A stretch of DNA of 21,421 nucleotides. It comes from a virus. The position numbers were made by a program, and so were the translations under genes. Positions 1 to 5,907 of the stretch are shown piece by piece (the stretch's first letter is position 1; every line of letters starts with the position of its first letter). The notes under the pieces are model-generated. The model was given only the letters and a program-made list of their open reading frames with translations. It made no database searches and had not been told where the DNA came from. Location: positions 1-21,421 of the IMG/VR virus record IMGVR_UViG_3300047546_000514, one strand, 5' to 3'.

Positions 1-1
1 T

Positions 2-769
2 AGAGCGCTATCTAACGTTGACTTTCTTGTTGTCGCTGGTGGCGGTGGAGGTGGAGTTGGAGAAAACTCAAACCAAGCACAAGGCGGTGGTGGTGGAGGT
101 GCTGGTGGTCTTCGGTCTTCAGTCACTGCAACTGGTGGTGGAGGTTCATTAGAATCTAAACTTTCTCTTTCTGCGCAAGCCTATACAGTTACAGTTGGCG
201 CTGGTGGCGCTGGGTCAAGCAACACTGTTTCTAATGGAACTAATGGAGGAACTAGTTCGTTCTCTACAATTAGTTCAACAGGCGGTGGCGGTGGTGCAGG
301 TAAAGACGCTAATGGAAGCGCTGGTGGTTCTGGCGGAGGCGGTGGCGCTGGTCCAAACAATGGTCAGTCAGGCGGTTCTGGTACATCTAACCAAGGTTAT
401 GGTGGAGGTAATGGTAGACGGGATGCACGCTCTGGTGGTGGCGGCGGCGCAGGCGCAGCAGGACAAAATGGTTCAGATACAAGTGGTCCTCCAGATAATG
501 GAAATGGTATGGGCGGCAACGGTGGTGCAGGCGTTTCAGTAGCAATTACTGGTTCTTCTGTCGCTTACGCTGGCGGAGGCGGTGGTGGTTCTTTGTATGT
601 TGCTGGAACAGGTGGAAACGGCGGTGGAGGTAGTGGAAACGCTGGTGGTGGAAATCCAACATCTGGAACAGCCAATAGAGGCGGTGGCGGTGGTGGTAGT
701 TGCTATGCAGCAGTTGCTAGTGGTGCCACTGGTGGTTCTGGTATCGTCATTATTAGGTACCCAGCATAG
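2..769 (+). CDS. Glycine-rich tail fibre/adhesin, C-terminal part (5' end outside window)
   Basis: Open in frame from the first bases of the window to TAG at 767-769, so at least 255 residues with the start lying upstream. It begins with the hydrophobic entry motif DFLVVAGGGGGVG, alternates Gly runs with short Asn/Ser/Thr-rich segments (YTVTVGAGGAG, SSFSTISSTGGGGG), and ends with the signature GGSGIVIIRYPA. This architecture is the Gly-rich domain common at phage fibre tips. The S16 gp38-type adhesin, built of packed polyglycine-II helices with exposed variable loops, is the structural precedent I know. Two further copies of the domain occur in the 1076-3160 gene. A role in host surface binding is inferred from the family. 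Several Met-initiated ORFs in other frames here are shadows of the GGN-rich sequence. Confidence 0.8.
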   Translation, partial: RALSNVDFLVVAGGGGGGVGENSNQAQGGGGGGAGGLRSSVTATGGGGSLESKLSLSAQAYTVTVGAGGAGSSNTVSNGTNGGTSSFSTISSTGGGGGAGKDANGSAGGSGGGGGAGPNNGQSGGSGTSNQGYGGGNGRRDARSGGGGGAGAAGQNGSDTSGPPDNGNGMGGNGGAGVSVAITGSSVAYAGGGGGGSLYVAGTGGNGGGGSGNAGGGNPTSGTANRGGGGGGSCYAAVASGATGGSGIVIIRYPA

Positions 770-779
770 GAGGATGTAG

Positions 780-1079
780 ATGGCACATTTCGCTAGAGTA
801 GAAAACGGCATTGTTACTGAAGTACTTGTCGTACCTGATTCACAAGAACATCGTGGGCACGAATATCTTTCTATGGATGTAGGCTTAGGTGGTATGTGGT
901 ACAAGACCTCATACAACACTTATGGGGGCGTTCATAAACTTGGTGGAACTCCTTACCGCAAAAACTATGCGGGAATTGGATACACTTTCGATAAGAACCG
1001 TAATGCATTTATTCCGCCCAAACCAGATGGTAACTGGGTACTAAATGAACAGACTTGCCTATGGGAGGAAAGTAATTGA
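780..1079 (+). CDS. MAHF-family phage structural protein, short form
   Basis: 99 aa. AGGAGG (768-773) overlaps the stop of the preceding gene and is well placed for ATG 780. The protein opens MAHFARVENGIVTEV and carries YKTSYNTYGGVH, RKNYAGIGYTFD, AFIPPKPDGNWVLNEQTCLWEE. I recognise this as a small family widespread in marine and cyanobacterial myoviruses, where it sits beside fibre genes; its function is unknown to me. A paralogue lies at 3381-3755. This copy stops right after the LWEE motif, so it lacks the usual continuation (PVPYPNDG and a final YSWNEETLAWEE-like segment) that the paralogue keeps. It overlaps the next gene by 4 nt. Association with the fibre is inferred from gene position only. 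Confidence 0.75.
   Translation: MAHFARVENGIVTEVLVVPDSQEHRGHEYLSMDVGLGGMWYKTSYNTYGGVHKLGGTPYRKNYAGIGYTFDKNRNAFIPPKPDGNWVLNEQTCLWEESN
1064..1078 (+). promoter_or_regulatory. Shine-Dalgarno deciding a TTG start
   Basis: GGAGG at 1064-1068 lies 7 nt before TTG 1076-1078, which overlaps the TGA (1077-1079) of the MAHF gene. No ATG or GTG in this frame gives a better-placed start, so the large fibre gene most likely initiates at TTG by translational coupling. Confidence 0.7.
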
Positions 1080-3160
1080 GTATCCGTAGAGCGCAAGATG
1101 AACGTATAGAAGGCACTCCAGATGGCAATACCGCCATAGTGGAGATTTCTGACGTTCCTGATGCTCCGACTATTGGTACGGTATCAGTAACTAATACAAC
1201 GACTGTATCTGTTCCTTTTACTGCCGCTGCTACTGGCGGTACTCCTACTTCTTATACCGTAACGGCAACTCCTACAGTTGGTGACATTTCAACTAATGCT
1301 GGAACAACTTCTCCTAGAACTGTTACTGGAACATTTGCCGCTAATACTGCATATACATTTACTATCAGGGGCGTTAATTCAACTGGTACTGGCCCTGTGT
1401 CATCTACTAGCAATACAGTTACTCCACTTTCTGGTTTAAGTATTGATTTCATAGTTGTTGCTGGAGGCGGCGGTTCTGGCGGTGTTGCTGGTGGCGGTGG
1501 AGGTGCTGGAGGTTGTCGTTCTTCTGTTAGCGTAACAGGTGGAGGTGGAAGTCCAGAATCTGCTTTACTTTTAAATACGTCTTTAAACTATCCTGTTGTT
1601 ATTGGTGCTGGCGGTTCTCGTGGAACATACAATTCTGCTGAATATCAAAGTAATGGAGGTAATTCAGTTTTTGCCTCAATCACTTCTCTTGGTGGTGGTT
1701 ATAGTAGTGGTGAGTCTGCAGGCGTATCAGCCGACGGAGGCTCAGGTGGCGGTGGCGGTTATTTAAACAACGGTATTGGTACATCTGGTCAAGGATATAA
1801 TGGTGGTACGGGAAGAAATCCTAATGGAGAACCTTACGGAAAGGGCGGCGGTGGTGGTGCTGGCGCGGCAGGTGGTAATGCGTCAGGAAATAGCGCAGGT
1901 AACGGCGGAAATGGTATCTACAATAACCTGACTAATTCGACTTCTTCAGGTCAAAATGTTGGTGGAAACTACTACGTAGCAGGTGGCGGTGGTGGTGGTA
2001 TTTATTACACAATCTTTGGTGGCAGTGCAACAAATGTTGGAACTGGCGGTTTAGGCGGCGGTGCTAATGGTGCGCAAGGTGGAAATGCTGGAACTGCTGG
2101 CACTGCTAATACTGGCGGTGGCGCAGGTGGTCCAGGTTCTAATGGTTCTAACTTGCCTGACGGCGCGGCAGGTGGTTCAGGAATAGTTATTTTGCGTTAT
2201 TCAGGTTCGCAAGCCGCAACAGGTGGAACTGTTTCTTCAACTGGCGGCTACACTTATCACAAGTTTACTTCTAGCGGAACTTTTTCTCCTACGGGTTCAA
2301 CAACATCTGCCAAAGCAACGGGTGGAACTATTTCAACAGACCAAACATATTGGTATCACACATTTACATCATCAGGCACATTTACACCAAGTTCAACTAT
2401 TACTTGTGATTACCTAGTAGTTGCTGGTGGAGGTGGCGGTGCGCCGCAAGTGGGTGGTGGTGGCGGTGCTGGTGGATTACGGGCACAGACATCTGTTTCA
2501 TTCACAAACGGAACCCCATACACGATTACCGTTGGTGCTGGCGGTGCGTATAGAAGTGGTACGCAAGTAGATGGAAACTCTGGAAATAACTCATCTATTA
2601 GTGGTAGTGGATTTAGTACGTTTTCAACGACAGGTGGCGGTGGTGGTGGTCGACACGGAGCAACTGCAGGTGCTGGTTTAAGTGGTGGTTCTGGTGGCGG
2701 TGGCGGTGGTGGTAACTCAGGAGTCCCTTCTGGAGGTAGCGGAAACGCTGGTAGTTATTCTCCAGTAGAAGGTTATGCTGGAGGTGCTGGTGCTGGAGGT
2801 GGCTCTTATCAATACTATGCTGGCGGTGGTGGTGGTGCTGGAGGAACAGGTTCTGCTGGTCAGCAACTGGCAAACACTGGTGGAGCAGGCACAAACACAT
2901 ACAACTCTATAAACTTCTCCTCTTGGCTAACCGTTACTAGTATGGGAGTTTCAGGCTATCTAGCGGGTGGCGGTGGAGGTTGCGCTAACTCTTCAGGTAC
3001 TGGTGGCGGAGCAGGAGGTTCAGGTGGCGGTGGTGCAGGTGGAGATAACACAGTTCCATCAGACGTAGGAAGAATTAACACTGGAAGCGGTGGTGGTGGA
3101 GGTCGTAATGGCGGCGCTGCTGGTGGTTCGGGACTTGTTATTATCAGGTATGCGGTTTAA
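1076..3160 (+). CDS. Large glycine-rich tail fibre with FnIII domain and two Gly-rich adhesin domains
   Basis: 694 aa from a TTG start. Order: short N-terminus (1-26); a fibronectin type III-like domain (about 27-118; VPDAPTIGTVSV ... TAYTFTIRGVNSTGTGPVSSTSNTVTPL); Gly-rich domain A (about 124-376, DFIVVAGGGG to SGIVILRYS); a tandem linker with two copies of an ATGGT...FTSSGTF motif (about 381-444); Gly-rich domain B (445-694, DYLVVAGGGG to SGLVIIRYAV). Both Gly-rich domains start and end with the same signatures as the protein ending at 769. I infer a receptor-binding fibre or adhesin displayed on the virion. FnIII modules are common accessory surface-binding domains in phage structural proteins. 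The gene lies in an adhesin cassette upstream of the connector genes rather than beyond the baseplate, so capsid decoration cannot be excluded. Confidence 0.8.
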   Translation: MSIRRAQDERIEGTPDGNTAIVEISDVPDAPTIGTVSVTNTTTVSVPFTAAATGGTPTSYTVTATPTVGDISTNAGTTSPRTVTGTFAANTAYTFTIRGVNSTGTGPVSSTSNTVTPLSGLSIDFIVVAGGGGSGGVAGGGGGAGGCRSSVSVTGGGGSPESALLLNTSLNYPVVIGAGGSRGTYNSAEYQSNGGNSVFASITSLGGGYSSGESAGVSADGGSGGGGGYLNNGIGTSGQGYNGGTGRNPNGEPYGKGGGGGAGAAGGNASGNSAGNGGNGIYNNLTNSTSSGQNVGGNYYVAGGGGGGIYYTIFGGSATNVGTGGLGGGANGAQGGNAGTAGTANTGGGAGGPGSNGSNLPDGAAGGSGIVILRYSGSQAATGGTVSSTGGYTYHKFTSSGTFSPTGSTTSAKATGGTISTDQTYWYHTFTSSGTFTPSSTITCDYLVVAGGGGGAPQVGGGGGAGGLRAQTSVSFTNGTPYTITVGAGGAYRSGTQVDGNSGNNSSISGSGFSTFSTTGGGGGGRHGATAGAGLSGGSGGGGGGGNSGVPSGGSGNAGSYSPVEGYAGGAGAGGGSYQYYAGGGGGAGGTGSAGQQLANTGGAGTNTYNSINFSSWLTVTSMGVSGYLAGGGGGCANSSGTGGGAGGSGGGGAGGDNTVPSDVGRINTGSGGGGGRNGGAAGGSGLVIIRYAV
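2216..2407 (+). repeat. Tandem ATGGT...FTSSGTF linker repeat
   Basis: Two copies of about 33 codons joining the two Gly-rich domains. The first begins at residue 381 (ATGGTVSSTGGYTYHKFTSS) and the second at residue 414 (ATGGTISTDQTYWYHTFTSS). Each ends in FTSSGTF followed by Ser/Thr/Pro. In known proteins this motif typically precedes a Gly-rich domain, so the extra copy may mark where a domain was lost or where modules recombine. Confidence 0.7.
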
Positions 3161-3171
3161 GGAGAATACAA

Positions 3172-3378
3172 ATGACAAAAAATAACGCTATCAAATCGGT
3201 AAAAGAACAGAAAAAAATGAAACAAATGTTTTCTTATCAAGTCACTATGGTTGTGCACGTAGTTGATGACGATGTGCTTTCAGCCAAAGCACAACTTGAT
3301 GAAAAAGGCGGAATTGTCACTAAGCGTGATGTAGAATTACTGAACTCAACACCTCTTTATGGAGAAAAGGAAGAATAA
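3172..3378 (+). CDS. Small conserved-looking phage protein, unknown function
   Basis: 68 aa; ATG 3172 is preceded by AAGGAGA (3159-3165), which overlaps the stop of the fibre gene. A basic N-terminus (KSVKEQKKMKQ) is followed by a probable beta strand (MFSYQVTMVVHVV), then DDDVLSAKAQLDEKGGIVTKRDVELL. The pattern suggests a small alpha/beta fold of the kind many marine phages carry beside fibre genes. No signal peptide, membrane segment or catalytic motif is visible. It sits between the fibre and the second MAHF gene, two nt from the latter. I cannot assign a function. Confidence 0.7.
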   Translation: MTKNNAIKSVKEQKKMKQMFSYQVTMVVHVVDDDVLSAKAQLDEKGGIVTKRDVELLNSTPLYGEKEE

Positions 3379-3380
3379 TA

Positions 3381-3755
3381 ATGGCCCATTTTGCAAAGGT
3401 AGAAAATGGAATAGTCACTCAGGTCATTGTTGCCGATAGCGTTGTTTGGTGTGAAGAAAACTTGGGTGGAGAATGGGTTCAAACTTCTTACAATACTTTT
3501 GGCGGTGTCCATGCAAACGGTAAAATTGCACTACATAAAAATTATGCTGGTATTGGTGATAACTTTGATGGTGTTGGGTTTTATGCCCCACAACCTTATC
3601 CATCATGGACACTAAATAAAGACTCTTATCTATGGGAAGCCCCAGTACCTTATCCTAATGACGGATATCTACACCCTAACTATGGAGGAACAGGTACAGG
3701 AGTAATGTATTCGTGGAATGAAGAAACCTTAGCCTGGGAAGAACTCGCCCCTTAA
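3381..3755 (+). CDS. MAHF-family phage structural protein, full-length form
   Basis: 124 aa, ATG directly after TAATA of the preceding gene with AAAGGAAG upstream (about 3366-3373). The N-terminus MAHFAKVENGIVTQVIV is closely similar to the 780-1079 product, followed by WVQTSYNTFGGVH, HKNYAGIGDNFD and PYPSWTLNKDSYLWEAPVPYP. Unlike the shorter paralogue, it continues into PNYGGTGTGVMYSWNEETLAWEELAP, the expected family C-terminus. The two paralogues flank the large fibre gene, giving a repeated fibre/MAHF layout. Function is unknown; a fibre-associated or virion role is inferred from context. The DNA of the two copies differs at many third positions, so they are not a recent duplication. Confidence 0.75.
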   Translation: MAHFAKVENGIVTQVIVADSVVWCEENLGGEWVQTSYNTFGGVHANGKIALHKNYAGIGDNFDGVGFYAPQPYPSWTLNKDSYLWEAPVPYPNDGYLHPNYGGTGTGVMYSWNEETLAWEELAP

Positions 3756-3793
3756 TACTTTCTTTCCAGTAAAAATAAAGGATAATCCATCCT

Positions 3794-4327
3794 ATGCGTG
3801 GTTCTAAAGTACAGGGTAGATTCAAAATAGACTTCGAAACGATGTCTATGGATGAAGGCATGATTGATGAACTACGCGACCCTGTCGGAACTGTAGTCGA
3901 CTGGTGGACTTGGAACCCAACAGAATTTGCCGATAATTACGAAGACTTTATTGACCCAATCTACGACGTAAGTAATCAAACTGATACTAAGGGTCGTCGT
4001 TGGGATGAGCCATTCAAGTTGCCAGTTATTTTGGCGCAACAAATACGTGGTCAAAACGTAATGAATGAACGAGGTTTTTATACCATTGATACTTTGCGCC
4101 TTGTAGTTGCTGTAGACGATGTCAACAGACTTCTTCCAGCAATGATAAGCAGCCCTACAGACCACATCAAGGACCGCATCATCTTCCAGAACCACGTGTT
4201 CACACCTATGCGAGTAAACCCACGTGGCAGGTACAAGGAACGCTATTCCGTTGTTACCATTGACTGTACTCAAGTCAATGCTGAAGAGTTAGTAAATGAC
4301 CCACAGTTTCAGCAATACGCAGAATAA
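3794..4327 (+). CDS. Putative head-tail connector (stopper-like) protein
   Basis: 177 aa; AAAGGA (about 3777-3782) lies upstream of ATG 3794. The acidic, Trp-rich N-terminal part (VVDWWTWNPTEFADNYEDFIDPIYD) is followed by a predicted beta-rich part ending DRIIFQNHVFTPMRVNPRGR, KERYSVVTIDCTQVNAEELV and DPQFQQYAE. That last pattern (a strand covering a surface quantity, an RGR turn, then a YxVVTIDxxQV strand) resembles head-completion/stopper beta-barrel proteins. The type-1 neck order stopper, gp10-like, terminator, sheath would fit if the small genes after it are an insertion. No family-level motif is diagnostic, so a different minor virion protein is possible. Confidence 0.4.
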   Translation: MRGSKVQGRFKIDFETMSMDEGMIDELRDPVGTVVDWWTWNPTEFADNYEDFIDPIYDVSNQTDTKGRRWDEPFKLPVILAQQIRGQNVMNERGFYTIDTLRLVVAVDDVNRLLPAMISSPTDHIKDRIIFQNHVFTPMRVNPRGRYKERYSVVTIDCTQVNAEELVNDPQFQQYAE

Positions 4328-4336
4328 GGAGCCCTC

Positions 4337-4480
4337 ATGTCCTTTGAGCCAGAAATAGACCCAGACCTCTTTGATGAGGATTTTGTTGAGGAAATTGACC
4401 ATGAATTCGACATGGCTGAAGACTATGATGACCATGCTTGGGATGAAGAAGAACTAGCAGAAGAGGAAGATAATGGCTAA
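4337..4480 (+). CDS. Highly acidic 47-aa protein
   Basis: A short gene from ATG 4337 (AAGGAG upstream at about 4326-4331) to TAA 4478-4480. Of 47 residues, 24 are Asp or Glu and none is Lys or Arg (MSFEPEIDPDLFDEDFVEEI...DHAWDEEELAEEEDNG). It is the first gene of a tightly coupled train; its last eight bases, ATGGCTAA, also hold the start of the next gene. Every following gene in the train encodes a strongly basic, Lys-rich or Cys/Lys-rich product. Function is unknown. The charge contrast suggests, as inference only, an antagonist, chaperone or DNA-mimic partner of the basic peptides. Confidence 0.65.
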   Translation: MSFEPEIDPDLFDEDFVEEIDHEFDMAEDYDDHAWDEEELAEEEDNG

Positions 4481-4649
4481 AGCAACATCAAAGCAAAAAG
4501 GTAAAGTTGAAAAGGTCATGCGTGAATACAAGTCTGGCAAGTTAAAGTCAGGCAAGAAGGGTCCAGGAAAAGGACCAGTAGTTAAGTCACGTAAGCAGGC
4601 CGTTGCTATCGCTATGAGCGAAGCGGGAATGTCTAAAAAGAAGAAGTAA
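4473..4649 (+). CDS. DUF6496-like Lys-rich small protein
   Basis: 58 aa (MAKATSKQKGKVEKVMREYK..., ending GMSKKKK). The arrangement KQKxKVEKVMxEYKxGKLKSG followed by VVKSRKQAVAIAMSEAG is what I recognise as the DUF6496 family, found in many phages and bacteria with no established role. The start overlaps the preceding stop in ATGGCTAA, and the purine-rich AGAGGAAG (about 4462-4469) inside the upstream gene serves as Shine-Dalgarno. The end overlaps the next gene by one base (TAATG). The strong positive charge suggests nucleic-acid contact, which is inference. Confidence 0.7.
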   Translation: MAKATSKQKGKVEKVMREYKSGKLKSGKKGPGKGPVVKSRKQAVAIAMSEAGMSKKKK

Positions 4650-4831
4650 TGCGCCGTAAAAAATCACCTGGTGCTCGTGCAGGAAAAGCACCTCAGAAAC
4701 AGGTTCGTACAACTCTTACAGAGGGTAAGTACGAGTCAGGTGGAGCCAAGTTGCGCAAAAAGCGTGGCGGCTATGTTCGTAAGCCAAAACCTCCTATCCG
4801 TTACACACATCGTAAGAAGGTTGTGCCGTGA
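4649..4831 (+). CDS. Basic 60-aa protein, unknown
   Basis: Starts in a TAATG junction (TAA 4647-4649, ATG 4649-4651) and ends in a GTGA junction with the next gene. The product is Lys/Arg/Gly/Pro-rich (MRRKKSPGARAGKAPQKQVR ... GGAKLRKKRGGYVRKPKPP ... YTHRKKVVP) with hardly any acidic residues and no hydrophobic core, so it is probably disordered or folds on nucleic acid. It resembles ribosomal-protein or histone-like tails in composition only. Translation is presumably coupled to the upstream gene, because only a weak AAGAAG precedes the start. Confidence 0.65.
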   Translation: MRRKKSPGARAGKAPQKQVRTTLTEGKYESGGAKLRKKRGGYVRKPKPPIRYTHRKKVVP

Positions 4832-5058
4832 AAAAAGAAAAGTCAAAGACCATCAAGGTTCAGGGTATTAAGCACACCGTCAAGAAGAACAAGAAGGGCG
4901 ATGTGGTTGTTGACCACGAGGCTAAAGCCAAGGCTGGAAAATGGGACAAGATTAACCTGACCAAAAAGGGTGGGTCTAAGACAATTAAGCAGGGTGTCAA
5001 GGCCGTCAAGGACTGGCATAAAGATAATCCTCATAAAAAGGAAAAGAAGAATGGCTAA
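4828..5058 (+). CDS. Lys-rich 76-aa protein, unknown
   Basis: GTG start within GTGA at the end of the previous gene; AAGAAGG (about 4814-4820) is the likely ribosome-binding site. The product begins MKKEKSKTIKVQGIKHTVKK, contains GDVVVDHEAKAKAGKWDKINLTKKGG and ends KQGVKAVKDWHKDNPHKK followed by KEKKNG. The central VVVDHEAKA and KTIKQGVKAVKDW segments could form a small alpha/beta core between basic tails. Its 3' end repeats the junction used at 4473: ATGGCTAA supplies the C-terminal NG-stop of this gene and the MAK start of the next. Confidence 0.65.
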   Translation: MKKEKSKTIKVQGIKHTVKKNKKGDVVVDHEAKAKAGKWDKINLTKKGGSKTIKQGVKAVKDWHKDNPHKKEKKNG

Positions 5059-5200
5059 AAAGTCTGACCCATGCTGGGACGGTTACGTTCAGGTTGGCAT
5101 GAAGATGAAGAATGGTCGTAAAGTACCCAACTGTGTTCCAGACCGTTCAGGTCGAAACAAAATTGCAAAGCCGACAAAACAGAAAGCAGGTAAGAAATAA
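5051..5200 (+). CDS. CWDGY...PNC-motif 49-aa phage protein
   Basis: ATG 5051 is chosen over an upstream in-frame ATG at 4970, because a longer version would run deep through the preceding gene while 5051 has AAAAAGGAAAAGAAG just before it. The 49-aa product is MAKKSDPCWDGYVQVGMKMK, NGRKVPNCVPDRSG and a basic tail. The motif DPCWDGY...G.K...G.KVPNCVP recurs in phage proteins, both free-standing and as a C-terminal tag on virion proteins. Cys8 and Cys28 are the conserved pair. The function is not known to me. It ends in a TAATG junction. Confidence 0.7.
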   Translation: MAKKSDPCWDGYVQVGMKMKNGRKVPNCVPDRSGRNKIAKPTKQKAGKK

Positions 5201-5319
5201 TGTGCAGCACTTGTGGATGTATGAAACCAAAAGATAAGCACGGTGAGAAGACTCTAGCCGCTGCAAACAAGAAGTATGCAAAGAAGAAGGACGACAAGAA
5301 GAAGAAGGGCAAGAAATAA
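5200..5319 (+). CDS. CxxCxC Lys-rich 39-aa peptide
   Basis: Starts in TAATG (5198-5202) and ends in TAATG (5317-5321). The product begins MCSTCGCMKPKDKHGEKTLA and ends in an uninterrupted basic tail (KKDDKKKKGKK). The N-terminal Cys2, Cys5 and Cys7 could bind a metal or an Fe-S cluster, although a single cluster of three Cys would need a fourth ligand or oligomerisation. Too short for homology-free assignment. The regular gene spacing and the preserved reading frame between coupled junctions argue that it is real. Confidence 0.6.
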   Translation: MCSTCGCMKPKDKHGEKTLAAANKKYAKKKDDKKKKGKK

Positions 5320-5381
5320 TGGCTCTCTCTTGCAAAATGAAGAATTGCAAGTGCTCCTGCAAAGTTTGCAAAGGAAAATAA
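5319..5381 (+). CDS. 20-aa Cys-rich micropeptide
   Basis: A very short ORF, MALSCKMKNCKCSCKVCKGK, from the TAATG junction at 5317-5321 to TAA 5379-5381, directly adjoining ATG 5382. Five of 20 residues are Cys (positions 5, 10, 12, 14, 17) and six are Lys. The preceding AAGAAGAAGGGC gives a plausible ribosome-binding site. It looks metallothionein-like in spacing, but that is composition only. It is supported mainly by exact packing between two coupled genes with no spare bases; without it there would be a 62-nt gap. Confidence 0.5.
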   Translation: MALSCKMKNCKCSCKVCKGK

Positions 5382-5582
5382 ATGAAAAGCCTATCTCCTA
5401 AGCAGAAGAAGATTGCTGCCCTTGCTGGTAACAAGAACAAGATTGATGCTGCTGATTTGGCAACTTTGCGTGCTGGTAAGCAAGGCAAGGCCGCTGCTGA
5501 TAAGAACAGGCCTCAAATCAAGAAGGCTGTTGCACAGGCGAAGGGTAAGAAGCAAGCAATGCCAAGAAAGCGTGGTATGTAA
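5382..5582 (+). CDS. Lys/Ala-rich 66-aa small phage protein
   Basis: ATG 5382 directly follows the preceding TAA; AAAGGAAA (about 5370-5377) is a usable Shine-Dalgarno. The product opens MKSLSPKQKKIAALAGNKNK and continues IDAADLATLRAGKQGKAAAD and a basic tail ending MPRKRGM. The N-terminal LSPKQKKIAALAG and DAADLATLRAGK look like two short helices, a pattern I have seen in small phage structural-region ORFs. No function is known. It ends in TAATG with the next gene. Confidence 0.65.
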   Translation: MKSLSPKQKKIAALAGNKNKIDAADLATLRAGKQGKAAADKNRPQIKKAVAQAKGKKQAMPRKRGM

Positions 5583-5866
5583 TGAAGAAGCCACCTATGA
5601 AGGGCAAGTACACCAAGAAGTCTGATGAAAAGATGGACTCTTATTTGACCAAGAAGGCTGGACTCGACAAGGAAGAAAAAGAAGAGTTCGAAAAGAAGGA
5701 TAAAGCCCACGGCAAAAAGAAGAAGCCAAAGACTCTTCAAGAAGATGTCAAAGTTGATAAGAAGATTATCAAGGGCATAAAGAAGAAAGAAAAGGCCCAC
5801 GAAAAGAAGGAAGGCAAGAAGGGCGAAAAAGCCGAAGAAAAGCGGGAGAAGAAAGAAAAGAAGTAA
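5582..5866 (+). CDS. Lys/Glu-rich 94-aa protein ending the small-gene train
   Basis: Starts in TAATG and ends at TAA 5864-5866, seven bases before a strong terminator stem. The first part, MKKPPMKGKYTKKSDEKMDS followed by YLTKKAGL, is a plausible conserved motif. The rest is an alternating Lys/Glu stretch (KEEKEEFEKKDKAHGKKKK, DKKIIKGIKKKEKAHEKKEG) predicted to be a charged single helix or disordered. Related phage ORFs with KKSDEKMDxYLTKKAG motifs exist to my knowledge without assigned function. An antisense ORF at 5513-5869 is a shadow of the AAG-rich codons. Confidence 0.65.
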   Translation: MKKPPMKGKYTKKSDEKMDSYLTKKAGLDKEEKEEFEKKDKAHGKKKKPKTLQEDVKVDKKIIKGIKKKEKAHEKKEGKKGEKAEEKREKKEKK

Positions 5867-5872
5867 CAAGTT

Positions 5873-5900
5873 AGGCCCCTCAAGCAGGGGCCTTTCTTCT
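5873..5900 (+). terminator. Intrinsic terminator after the small-gene train
   Basis: AGGCCCC (5873-5879) pairs with GGGGCCT (5887-5893) around the loop TCAAGCA, followed by TTTCTTCT (5893-5900). The GC-rich seven-pair stem plus T-rich tail fits a rho-independent terminator. It closes the 4337-5866 gene train and separates it from the connector and tail genes that follow. Confidence 0.85.
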
Positions 5901-5907
5901 ATCCTAG

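Noticed and set aside
195-542. 115-aa ORF in another frame of the first Gly-rich region
   Set aside because: It is a shadow of GGN-rich codons read in frame 3; the overlapping frame-2 reading gives the known Gly-rich domain with entry and exit signatures.
536-919. 127-aa minus-strand ORF rich in Cys/Thr/Ser
   Set aside because: It is antisense to two well-supported plus-strand genes and low in complexity, with no ribosome-binding site support; the composition is the reverse complement of Gly codons.
4970-5200. 76-aa version of the CWDGY-motif protein starting at 4970
   Set aside because: The extra 27 residues run through the preceding gene in another frame; ATG 5051 has a good purine-rich ribosome-binding site and gives the recognisable MAKKSDPCWDGY start.
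5055-5869. Several overlapping minus-strand ORFs rich in Leu/Phe that look like membrane proteins
   Set aside because: They are the reverse complement of AAG/GAA-rich lysine and glutamate codons. The plus-strand genes interlock precisely by stop-start junctions, and the window shows no minus-strand genes elsewhere.
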